Shown: positions 29,696 to 36,942 of the stretch, one piece after another
Numbering within the stretch: position 1 is the stretch's first letter
Layout: the number at the start of each line of letters is the position of its first letter
Source of the DNA: Pseudonocardia thermophila
GTDB lineage: Bacteria > Actinomycetota > Actinomycetes > Mycobacteriales > Pseudonocardiaceae
Direction of reading: 5' to 3'
Length of the DNA: 64,000 nucleotides
Assembly (NCBI RefSeq): GCF_900142365.1
Contig: NZ_FRAP01000005.1
Coordinates: 124,001 to 188,000 of the forward strand
Notes under the pieces: generated by a model
The model's input: only the letters and a program-made list of their open reading frames with translations
Told to the model about the DNA's origin: nothing
The model's database searches: none
Translations under genes and position numbers: made by a program

Positions 29696-29728
29696 GGGCC
29701 GACCTGCGCCACGATCGCGGGTCGGCCC
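29696..29728 (+). terminator. Terminator after the aldehyde dehydrogenase
   Basis: GGGCCGACC and GGTCGGCCC form a 9-bp stem, extended inside by a short GCG/CGC pairing, and TTT follows. Confidence 0.7.
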
Positions 29729-29769
29729 TTTCGCGCTGGTCACAGGGTGCGGCGAGGTCTGCGCTGGGC

Positions 29770-29822
29770 GGCCGTCGCGCTGCGCTTCGCGGCTGTGGAG
29801 GCCCGCGGCGCGCCCATAGCGT
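29770..29822 (+). promoter_or_regulatory. Monooxygenase promoter with degenerate tandem sites
   Basis: GCGGCCGT and GCGGCTGT (GG at 29770 and 29791) are 21 bp apart. TAGCGT at 29817 begins 26 nt after the second. Spacing matches the other promoters although the core has drifted from GGATAG. Confidence 0.4.
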
Positions 29823-29903
29823 CGCTGGCGTGGCGAGCGGGCCGTCTGCGGCCCCGACACCTCTTCTCCCTCGCCAGATCCCCCCGTGTTGAAGGAGACA
29901 TCC

Positions 29904-31082
29904 ATGACCCAGACCGCCAGCCAGCTCCTCGGCCTCGCCCCGACCGAGCCGCGGCCGCCGGCCGAGACGCAGCCGGTGGCCGACCGGCGGACCACCAACC
30001 CGCTGCTGGGCGACCAGAAGATGAAGCTGGGGCTGTTCGGCACCAACTGCTCGTACGGGCTGATCATGTCCCACGCGCCGTCGACCTACGAGGTGAGCTG
30101 GGCGCACACCAAGGAGATCGCCCAGCGCGCCGACGAGCTCGGCCTCGAGGCGCTGGTCCCCATCGCCCGCTGGAAGGGCTTCGGCGGCTCGACGAACTTC
30201 AACGGCAACTGCTTCGAGACCTACACGTGGGCGGCTGGCATCGCCGAGGCCACCGAGCGGATCGCCATCACGGCGACCTCGCACCTGCCCACCGTGCACC
30301 CGATCGTCGCCGCGAAGGCCGCCACCACGATCGACCGCATCTCCGGTGGCCGGTTCGTCCTCAACCTCGTCATGGGCTGGGTGACCCCGGAGATGGAGAT
30401 GTTCGGCGGCAAGCAGCGCGAGCACGACGAGCGCTACGCGTTCGGCCAGGAGTGGATCGACTACGTCACCAAGCTGTGGACCGAGCCGGGCTCGTTCGAC
30501 TTCGAGGGCAAGTACTTCTCCGGCCGCGAGGTCGAGGCCTACCCGAAGCCGCACCAGGGCCCGCGGCCGGTGCTGCTGAACGCCGGCAACTCGCCGGCGG
30601 GCATCGACTTCTCCGCCCGCAACGTGGACATCAACTTCGCGTCGCTGGACACACTGGAGAACATCAAGGCCTACACGACGGCGATCCGCAAGAAGGCCCG
30701 TGAGGAGTACAACCGCGACATCTCCGTCATGACCTACGGACTGGTGGTCTGCCGCGACACCGAGGACGAGGCGAAGCGGGCGTTCCAGCAGGTCGTGGAC
30801 GAGGGCGACTGGGGCGCGGCCGGCAACGTCATCAAGATCGCCGGCTCCGGCTCCAGCCAGTCGTTCGACCACGCGGTCAAGGAGTTCCAGGAGCGGTTCA
30901 TCGCCGGCTGGGGCGGCTACCCGATCGTCGGCACGCCCGAGCAGGTCACCGAGGAGCTCGGCAAGCTCAACGAGGCCGGCATGGACGGCATGATCATGGG
31001 CCTGATCGACTACAACGAGGAACTGAAGTACCTCGGCGAGACGGTCCTGCCGCTCATGCGCGAGGCGGGCCTGCGGAAGTAG
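29904..31082 (+). CDS. RutA-like flavin-dependent monooxygenase (LLM class, group C)
   Basis: Luciferase-fold monooxygenase of 392 residues needing reduced FMN from a separate reductase. Resemblance to RutA is clear around ARWKGFGGSTNFNGNCFET, the ISGGRFVLNLVMGW strand-loop and PVLLNAGNSPAGIDFSA. RutA, DszA and HcbA1 belong to this branch and use a flavin-N5-oxygen adduct to cleave C-N, C-S or C-Cl bonds (family knowledge). The ATG follows AAGGAG by six nt. An N-terminal extension of about 38 Pro/Thr-rich residues precedes the fold. RutB-G partners are absent, so uracil is unlikely to be the substrate. Confidence 0.88.
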   Translation: MTQTASQLLGLAPTEPRPPAETQPVADRRTTNPLLGDQKMKLGLFGTNCSYGLIMSHAPSTYEVSWAHTKEIAQRADELGLEALVPIARWKGFGGSTNFNGNCFETYTWAAGIAEATERIAITATSHLPTVHPIVAAKAATTIDRISGGRFVLNLVMGWVTPEMEMFGGKQREHDERYAFGQEWIDYVTKLWTEPGSFDFEGKYFSGREVEAYPKPHQGPRPVLLNAGNSPAGIDFSARNVDINFASLDTLENIKAYTTAIRKKAREEYNRDISVMTYGLVVCRDTEDEAKRAFQQVVDEGDWGAAGNVIKIAGSGSSQSFDHAVKEFQERFIAGWGGYPIVGTPEQVTEELGKLNEAGMDGMIMGLIDYNEELKYLGETVLPLMREAGLRK

Positions 31083-31097
31083 CGATCCCGACGCTGA

Positions 31098-31129
31098 GGG
31101 GGCATCGCGGGGTCGGCCGCGGTGCCCCC
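31098..31129 (+). terminator. Terminator after the monooxygenase
   Basis: GGGGGCATCGCGG and CCGCGGTGCCCCC form a 13-bp stem with one mismatch (A opposite C type) and a 6-nt loop, then TTT. Confidence 0.75.
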
Positions 31130-31165
31130 TTTCGCGTCGAGGACGACGTCGACGTGACCGAGAAG

Positions 31166-31200
31166 CCCCGTTGATCACGGCAGCATCGTGCTCGACGGGG
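31166..31200 (-). terminator. Hairpin downstream of pspC-like gene
   Basis: CCCCGT..GA..CACG pairs with CGTG..TC..ACGGGG in an interrupted stem just beyond the stop of the leftward gene. Probably its terminator. Confidence 0.45.
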
Positions 31201-31208
31201 TCCCCCGC

Positions 31209-31475
31209 TCACAGCGTGGTCGGGGTGGGCGCGTCCGTGGCGGTCTCGGCGGACGTCGCGGGCTCGGCGGGCTTCGGGTCCTCCACCGGCGCGAGCGCCC
31301 AGATCGCGACGTAGAGCACGGCGGCGACGCCGGCGCCGAGCACGGTCAGGACGACGAAGGCGATCCGCAGCAGCGCGGTGTCGACGCCGAGCGACTGCGC
31401 GAGGCCGCCGCAGACCCCGCCCAGCATCTTGTCGGTGTTGCTGCGGCGGATGCGGAACTGGTTCAGGTTCTCCAT
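31209..31475 (-). CDS. PspC-domain membrane protein
   Basis: Protein of 88 residues. The PspC core is RSNTDKMLGGVCGGLAQSLG followed by one membrane helix (VLTVLGAGVAAVLYVAIWAL). The C-terminal 25 residues are an Ala/Pro/Thr-rich tail. Homologues modulate envelope-stress responses or act as small anti-sigma-like partners. No pspA is nearby. Single gene. Confidence 0.85.
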   Translation of the reverse strand: MENLNQFRIRRSNTDKMLGGVCGGLAQSLGVDTALLRIAFVVLTVLGAGVAAVLYVAIWALAPVEDPKPAEPATSAETATDAPTPTTL

Positions 31476-31621
31476 GGCTTCGATCCTGTCCGCGGGCGGC
31501 GGCCGCGGCATCGGGGTCGATCCCCGACCTCTCCCCGAGACGACCCTGGACCAGCCCTGTCGACCGGCCCTGACCTGCAGAATCATTGCCATAACTAAGG
31601 ACTCATATTGAGACATCACAT

Positions 31622-31649
31622 TGGTTCGGTAGACACGGCTAACGTAAAG
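31622..31649. promoter_or_regulatory. Candidate metalloregulator box before the metal transporter
   Basis: GGCTAACGTAA at 31637-31647 matches the right half of the DtxR/IdeR/MntR-type box (GCTAACCTAA) with one change. The left half, TTCGGTAGA, is weaker. The surrounding 100 bp is unusually AT-rich for this genome. Metal-dependent repression of the downstream operon is inferred. Confidence 0.4.
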
Positions 31650-31656
31650 TTGTGTC

Positions 31657-32577
31657 GTGGCTCCTGCGAGGTGTCTGGTCGCCCTCCTGGCCGTGCTGCT
31701 CCTCGCCGCGTGCGGGGGCGCGCAGCCGGCCGGCTCGACGGCCGGAGACGACGAGCGCCCGCTCGTGCTCACCACGTTCACGGTCCTGGCCGACATCGCC
31801 CGCGCGGTCGCCGGGCCGCACCTGCGCGTCGAGTCGATCACCAAGGTCGGGGCGGAGATCCACGGCTACGAGCCGACGCCCGGCGACATCCGCCGCGCCG
31901 CCGACGCCGACCTGATCCTCGACAACGGGCTGAACCTCGAGGCCTGGTTCGAGCAGTTCGTCGCCGATGCCGACGTGCCGCACGTCGTGGTCAGCGAGGG
32001 GGTCACGCCGATCCCCATCGCCGGTGACGCCTACGCGGGCAAGCCCAACCCGCACGCCTGGATGTCGCCGCTGAACGTGCAGATCTACGTGCGCAACATC
32101 GTGGCCGCGTTCAGCAGGCTCGACCCGGCCAACGCCGCGGCGTTCCAGGCCAACGGGGAGGCCTACAGCAAGGAGCTGCAGAAGGTCCACGACGAGCTGG
32201 TCACCCGGCTCGGCACGCTGCCCCCGCAGCAGCGCGCGCTGGTGACCTGCGAAGGGGCGTTCTCCTACCTGGCCCGCGACGCCGGGCTGACCGAGCGCTA
32301 CATCTGGCCGGTCAACGCCGAGCAGCAGGCCACCCCGCAGCAGATCGGCGCGGTGATCGACTTCGTGCGGGCCGACCAGGTGCCGGCGGTGTTCTGCGAG
32401 TCCACCGTCTCGGACGCCCCGATGCAGCGCGTCGTCGAGGCGACCGGCACCGCGTTCGGCGGCACGCTCTACGTCGACTCGCTCTCCGAACCGGACGGTC
32501 CCGTGCCGACCTACCTGGACCTGATCCGCCACGACACGCGCACGATCATCGCCGGACTGACGAGGGGTGCCGCATGA
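31657..32577 (+). CDS. Metal ABC transporter substrate-binding lipoprotein (ZnuA/MntA/SitA type)
   Basis: Lipoprotein of 306 residues. The signal peptide ends in a lipobox LLLAACGG with Cys19 expected to be lipidated. Cluster A-1 metal ligands are likely His in AEIHGYEPTPGD and NPHAWMSPLN, Glu in VTCEGAFSYL and an acidic residue near VDSLSEPDG. There is no His-rich loop typical of zinc-specific ZnuA, and the pattern favours Mn/Fe. GTG start. Its stop overlaps the ATPase ATG as ATGA. Confidence 0.92.
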   Translation: MAPARCLVALLAVLLLAACGGAQPAGSTAGDDERPLVLTTFTVLADIARAVAGPHLRVESITKVGAEIHGYEPTPGDIRRAADADLILDNGLNLEAWFEQFVADADVPHVVVSEGVTPIPIAGDAYAGKPNPHAWMSPLNVQIYVRNIVAAFSRLDPANAAAFQANGEAYSKELQKVHDELVTRLGTLPPQQRALVTCEGAFSYLARDAGLTERYIWPVNAEQQATPQQIGAVIDFVRADQVPAVFCESTVSDAPMQRVVEATGTAFGGTLYVDSLSEPDGPVPTYLDLIRHDTRTIIAGLTRGAA

Positions 32578-33302
32578 ACGCGATCGAGGTGGACGACCTC
32601 ACGGTCCGCTACGGCGACGTGGTCGCTCTCGACGGCGCCAGCCTGCACGTCGGAGCCGGGCGGGTGTGCGGGCTGATCGGCATGAACGGCTCGGGCAAGT
32701 CCACGCTGTTCAAGTCGATCATCGGGCTGGTCCGCCCGGCGAGCGGGAGCATCCGGGTCGCCGGCGTCGACCCGGCCACCGCGCGGCGCAGGGCCGTGAT
32801 CGGGTACGTGCCGCAGTCGGAGGAGGTCGACTGGCAGTTCCCGATCTCCGTGCGCGACGTCGTAATGACCGGCCGCTACGCCGCGATGGGCACGATGCGC
32901 CGCCCGCGGGCCGCCGACCACGACGCCGTCGACGAGGCACTGGCCCGGGTGGAGCTGACCGATCTCGCCGACCGGCAGATCGGGCGGCTGTCCGGCGGGC
33001 AGCGCAAGCGGGCGTTCGTCGCGCGCGGGATCGCCCAGGGCGCCACCGTGCTGCTGCTCGACGAGCCGTTCGCGGGCGTCGACAAGCGCTCGGAGGCCAC
33101 GATCGTGCGGCTGCTGCGCGAGCTCGCCGACGACGGCGCGACCGTGCTCATCTCCACCCACGACCTGAGCTCGCTGCCCACGCTCGCCGACGAGGCCGCA
33201 CTGCTGATGCGCCGGGTGCTGCACCACGGCCCGCCCGCGGAGGTGCTCGCGCCCGAGCGGCTCGCCACGGCCTTCGGCGTCGACCTGGCGGTGCAACCGT
33301 GA
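32574..33302 (+). CDS. Metal ABC transporter ATP-binding protein
   Basis: ATPase of 242 residues. Walker A GMNGSGKST, Q-loop IGYVPQSEEVDWQFP (typical of Mn/Zn importers), signature LSGGQRKRAFVARG, Walker B VLLLDEPFAGVD and H-loop STHDLS are all present. It overlaps the binding-protein gene by ATGA and the permease gene by GTGA, forming a three-gene importer operon. Confidence 0.95.
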   Translation: MNAIEVDDLTVRYGDVVALDGASLHVGAGRVCGLIGMNGSGKSTLFKSIIGLVRPASGSIRVAGVDPATARRRAVIGYVPQSEEVDWQFPISVRDVVMTGRYAAMGTMRRPRAADHDAVDEALARVELTDLADRQIGRLSGGQRKRAFVARGIAQGATVLLLDEPFAGVDKRSEATIVRLLRELADDGATVLISTHDLSSLPTLADEAALLMRRVLHHGPPAEVLAPERLATAFGVDLAVQP

Positions 33303-34171
33303 CCCTGCTCGACCTGCTGCTGGACCCGCTGCGCTACGAGTTCATGGTCCGCGCGCTGGCCACCGCGGTGGTAGCGGCCGTGGTGTGCGCGGTGCTGTCC
33401 TGCTGGCTGGTGCTCATCGGCTGGTCACTGATGGGCGACGCGGTCTCGCACGCCGTGCTGCCCGGGGTGGTGCTGGCCTACATCCTGGGCGCGCCGTTCG
33501 CGATCGGCGCGATCGTGTTCGGGTTCCTCGCCGTCGCGCTGATCGGCACGGTCCGCTCCACCAGCCGGATCAAGGAGGACGCCGCGATCGGCATCGTCTT
33601 CACGACGCTGTTCGCGCTGGGCCTGGTGCTGATCTCGGTGACGCCGAGCCAGACCGATCTCAACCACATCGTGTTCGGCAACCTGCTCGGGGTGAGCGCG
33701 GGCGACCTGGTGCAGGTGCTGATCATCTCTGCGGTGGTGCTGGCCGTGCTCGTGGTCAAGCGCCGCGACTTCACCCTCTACGCGTTCGACCCCACCCACG
33801 CGTTCGCCATCGGGTTGAACACCCGGCTGCTGGGCGCGGGCCTGCTCGCGCTGCTGGCGCTGACCGCGGTGGTGGCCCTGCAGGCGGTCGGCGTGGTGCT
33901 CGTCGTCGCCATGCTGATCATCCCGGGCGCGACGGCGTACCTGCTCACCGACCGCTTCGGCAGGATGCTCGTGATCGCCCCGGTGGCCTCGGCCCTGTGC
34001 GCGATCGCCGGGATCTACCTCAGCTACCACCTCGACACCGCGCCCGGCGGCACGATCGTCGTGGTGCAGGGCGCGCTGTTCACGCTGGTCTACCTGTTCG
34101 CGCCGCGCGAGGGCGTGCTGGCCAAGCGGACCGCGGCTCGCCGGCACCGGGGTGCGGCCCCCGTGGCCTGA
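33299..34171 (+). CDS. Metal ABC transporter permease (ABC-3 family)
   Basis: Membrane protein of 290 residues with about eight or nine helices. The ABC-3 signature regions CWLVLIGWSLMGDAVSHAVLPG and LQAVGVVLVVAMLIIPGATAY are present and carry the ATPase-contact loops. GTG start within GTGA of the preceding gene. The C-terminus is Arg-rich. Completes the Mn/Fe/Zn importer. Confidence 0.94.
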   Translation: MTLLDLLLDPLRYEFMVRALATAVVAAVVCAVLSCWLVLIGWSLMGDAVSHAVLPGVVLAYILGAPFAIGAIVFGFLAVALIGTVRSTSRIKEDAAIGIVFTTLFALGLVLISVTPSQTDLNHIVFGNLLGVSAGDLVQVLIISAVVLAVLVVKRRDFTLYAFDPTHAFAIGLNTRLLGAGLLALLALTAVVALQAVGVVLVVAMLIIPGATAYLLTDRFGRMLVIAPVASALCAIAGIYLSYHLDTAPGGTIVVVQGALFTLVYLFAPREGVLAKRTAARRHRGAAPVA

Positions 34172-34293
34172 GCGACCGCGCCGCGCCGGGCTCGCTCCTG
34201 GACGACGACGCCGCGGCGCCTGCGGGCCCGGAGGAGTGCCGGAGCCCGGTCGCCGCGCACGGACCGTCGGTGGGCCCTGCCACGATCGGTGCC

Positions 34294-34755
34294 ATGAGCC
34301 GCCACGTGCAGGTCACGATCGACGCCCGCGATCCGCGAGCGCTCGCCCGCTTCTGGGCAGAGGTCCTCGGCTACGTCGTGCCCGCGCCGCCCGGCGTCGA
34401 GCTCGGCCCGGCCGACGACCCGTTCCGGGCGTGGGAGGAGTTCCTCGCCCGGATCGGCGTGCCCGAGCAGGCGCGCAACTCGCGCGCGGCGATCGAGGAC
34501 CCGCAGGGCCACGGCCCGCGCGTGTTCTTCCAGCAGGTGCCGCTGGAGAAGGCCGGCAAGAACCGCGTCCACCTCGACGTGCGCGCCGCACCCGGCCTCG
34601 CGGGCGAGGAGCGGATGGCCGCGCTGGAGGCCGAGTGCGCCCGGCTCGTCGCGCTGGGGGCCACCCGGCTGGCCCGGCACGAGCCGCAGCCACCGCTCGA
34701 CGCCGGACACATCGTGCTGGCCGATCCGGAGGGCAACGAGTTCTGCCTCGACTGA
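34294..34755 (+). CDS. VOC (glyoxalase-like) family protein
   Basis: Protein of 153 residues with the paired beta-alpha-beta-beta-beta modules of the vicinal-oxygen-chelate fold: VQVTIDARDPRALARFWAEVLG at the N-terminus and IVLADPEGNEFCLD at the C-terminus. In between, KNRVHLDVRAAPG supplies a second His. It belongs to the DUF-type glyoxalase-like group common in actinobacteria; substrate unknown. Convergent with the response-regulator gene. Confidence 0.85.
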   Translation: MSRHVQVTIDARDPRALARFWAEVLGYVVPAPPGVELGPADDPFRAWEEFLARIGVPEQARNSRAAIEDPQGHGPRVFFQQVPLEKAGKNRVHLDVRAAPGLAGEERMAALEAECARLVALGATRLARHEPQPPLDAGHIVLADPEGNEFCLD

Positions 34756-34762
34756 CGCCGAG

Positions 34763-35386
34763 TCAGAGCAGCCCGGCCTCGCTCGCCTTGCCGATCGCCT
34801 CCACGCGGTTGCGGGCGCCGAGCTTGTGCAGCGCACCCTGCAGGTAGGTCTTCACGGTGTTGCGGGCGAGCCCGGTGAACTCGGCGATCTCCGGGTTGGT
34901 GCGACCCTGCGCGGCCAGCCGCAGCACCTCGTACTCACGGCGGGTGAGGCCGCTGCGGGCCAGCGCGGCCGGGTCGCCCGCCGCCCGCGGCGCGATCCGC
35001 GGATCGGTCACCCGCTCCCCGCGCAGCACCCGGCGCAGGGCGGCCACGAGATCGGTCGCGGCGGCGTCCTTCAGCAGCGCCCCGTGCGCGCCCGCCTCCA
35101 TCGCGGCCGCCACCCCGGCGTGGTCGCCGTGCGCGGTGAACACCACGACCTTCGCAGCCGGCACCACCGCCCGCAGCTCGGCCACCACCTCGGGGGCGAG
35201 CATGTCCGGCAGCCGCAGGTCCAGCAGCACGATGTCCGGTGCCAGCTCCGGGGCCCGCTCGATCGCGGCCCGCCCGCTCTCCGCCGACCCGACGACGACC
35301 AGCGCGGGCTCGGACCGCAGCAGCAGCACCACACCGTCCCGGACGACCGGATGGTCGTCGACCACCATCACCCGCGCAGCCGTCAT
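34763..35386 (-). CDS. Response regulator, NarL/LuxR family
   Basis: Regulator of 207 residues. The receiver has acidic residues in VVDDHPVVRDG, phosphoacceptor Asp in DIVLLDLRLPD, Thr in VVFTAHGDH and Lys in ALLKDAAATD. The LuxR domain reads LTRREYEVLRLAAQGRTNPE and ARNTVKTYLQGALHKL. The ATG overlaps the stop of the kinase gene as ATGA, so kinase and regulator are coupled. Targets unknown. Confidence 0.94.
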   Translation of the reverse strand: MTAARVMVVDDHPVVRDGVVLLLRSEPALVVVGSAESGRAAIERAPELAPDIVLLDLRLPDMLAPEVVAELRAVVPAAKVVVFTAHGDHAGVAAAMEAGAHGALLKDAAATDLVAALRRVLRGERVTDPRIAPRAAGDPAALARSGLTRREYEVLRLAAQGRTNPEIAEFTGLARNTVKTYLQGALHKLGARNRVEAIGKASEAGLL

Positions 35387-36561
35387 CCGTTCTCCCGCTG
35401 TCCCGTCCGCGGCGTGGGCAGCACCATCCGCAGCGTCGTGCCGCCGTCCTCGTCGTGCACGAGGCTCACCCGCCCGCCGAGCCGGGCCGCCTTCTCCGCG
35501 AGCATCCGCACCCCCAACCCGGTCCCGTTCGGCTCACCCGGCTCGCGGACCTGTCCGTCGTCGGCCACCGCGACGCCGACCCCGTCGTCGTGCTCACCGA
35601 GGCTGACCACGACGGTGCTGGCCTCGGCGTGCTTCTCGACGTTGAGCAGGCCCTCGCGCACAGCCGCGATCAGCAGGGAGGTGCGCTCCTGGTCCAGCGG
35701 CTCGACCTCGCCGAGCTGCACGAACCGGCACGGCACCCCGGTGCGCGCCTCGAAGCTGCGGCAGTGCTCGGCCAGCTCGATGGGCAGCGCCCGCTCCGGT
35801 GTGGTGCCGGACAGCGACAGCAGCGCCTCGCGCAGCGCCCGCGCGGCCGCCGACACATCCAGCTCCAGCCGGCCCAGCCGACTCGCGAGCACCGGGTTGT
35901 CCGGCAGCAGCGCCTTCAGGTCCCGCACCTGAGCGCCGATGGAGAACAGCATCGCACCCACCGAGTCGTGCAGCGACGCCTGCATGCGGGCCCGCTCCGC
36001 GGCGACCGCGGTCTCCCGGTCGGCGGCCGCGCGTTCGGCCAGGCGCAGCGCGCGGGCGGCGTCGGTGGCCACCCGCTCCATCGCCACCACCGCGTCGTCA
36101 CCGAACTGGCCCTCGCCGCGCAGCGCCGCGTACGCCACCGCCACCGTGCGCCCGCGGTCCAGGATCGGGACGGCGAGCATCGCGCCCATCGCCTCCTGCC
36201 GCACGATGCCGTCGAAGTGGTGGGTGATCGTCGAGGAGGTGACGTAGTCGGGCACCCGCACCGGCGCTCCGGTGGCCAGCACCCGGCCGCCGACCCCCTG
36301 CCCGCGCGGGACGACGAGGTCCTGCAGCCCGCTCGTGCGGTTACCGGCCAGCCAGCGGATCACCGCCCGGTCGGGCGACTCGATGTCGGCGACGAACCCC
36401 GCGTCGGCACCCGCCGCGTCCCGGATCAGCCGGGCGGTGCCGCCCAGCGCCAGCACCCTGTCGAGCACGGCGAGGAGCCCGTCGCGCTCGACGAGCAACG
36501 ACGAGAGCAGCTGCTCCTGCTCGGCGGCCCGGTCGAGAGCCCGCCGCTCGCTGGACCCCAC
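35383..36561 (-). CDS. Cytoplasmic GAF-domain sensor histidine kinase, NarL/LiaS-like class
   Basis: Kinase of about 392 residues without membrane helices. A GAF domain (residues about 30-180) ends in AMGAMLAVPILDRGRTVAVAYAA-type sequence. HisKA_3 has the acceptor His in RMQASLHDSVGAMLFS. The ATPase domain N-box is AAVREGLLNVEKHAEAS and the G-box is GTGLGVRMLAEKA. The start is uncertain: this GTG gives VGSSERRALDRAAEQ, and no clear Shine-Dalgarno is seen. A soluble sensor with a GAF domain suggests sensing of a small ligand, oxygen or redox state. Confidence 0.9.
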   Translation of the reverse strand: MGSSERRALDRAAEQEQLLSSLLVERDGLLAVLDRVLALGGTARLIRDAAGADAGFVADIESPDRAVIRWLAGNRTSGLQDLVVPRGQGVGGRVLATGAPVRVPDYVTSSTITHHFDGIVRQEAMGAMLAVPILDRGRTVAVAYAALRGEGQFGDDAVVAMERVATDAARALRLAERAAADRETAVAAERARMQASLHDSVGAMLFSIGAQVRDLKALLPDNPVLASRLGRLELDVSAAARALREALLSLSGTTPERALPIELAEHCRSFEARTGVPCRFVQLGEVEPLDQERTSLLIAAVREGLLNVEKHAEASTVVVSLGEHDDGVGVAVADDGQVREPGEPNGTGLGVRMLAEKAARLGGRVSLVHDEDGGTTLRMVLPTPRTGQRENG

Positions 36562-36622
36562 GCGTCGGACCCTGGCACACGGACGGGGTCTTCGGCACAC
36601 CCGGATGGCGGGGACTACGTCC

Positions 36623-36838
36623 TCACCTGCGCCGGCCCAACCGCAGCCGCATCCGCGTGCCGGAGGGTGGTGCCTCGTCGTCGACCGGGACGTGGCGCGT
36701 CCTGGGCACCGAGGGCCCCTCGTCGCCGGACCGCGGCACCTGCTTGTCGCGCTGCGCGACCGCGCGTCCGATCACGACGGCGACGACCGCGGCGGCCACG
36801 AACCACGCCGCGCCGCCGACGATCCACCACCAGGCCAT
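36623..36838 (-). CDS. Small single-span membrane protein, unknown function
   Basis: Protein of 71 residues starting MAWWWIVGGAAWFVAAAVV, so the N-terminus is itself a membrane helix. A basic, Pro-containing cytoplasmic tail follows and ends RMRLRLGRRR. It lies between the XPB gene and the GAF kinase on the same strand. No family recognised. Confidence 0.6.
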   Translation of the reverse strand: MAWWWIVGGAAWFVAAAVVAVVIGRAVAQRDKQVPRSGDEGPSVPRTRHVPVDDEAPPSGTRMRLRLGRRR

Positions 36839-36942
36839 GGCCGAGATTGTCCCGTCCTCACTTCCTCCCCCACCGGGCAGGATCGCGCACCGCGGACGGT
36901 CACGCACGGCAGACCACTCGGTAGCGCAGGGTGCTGGGCCGT

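Noticed and set aside
29904..31082. Naming the monooxygenase rutA (uracil degradation)
   Set aside because: Only the oxygenase and a reductase-type protein are present; no RutB, C, D or E partners are nearby, and the N-terminal extension differs.
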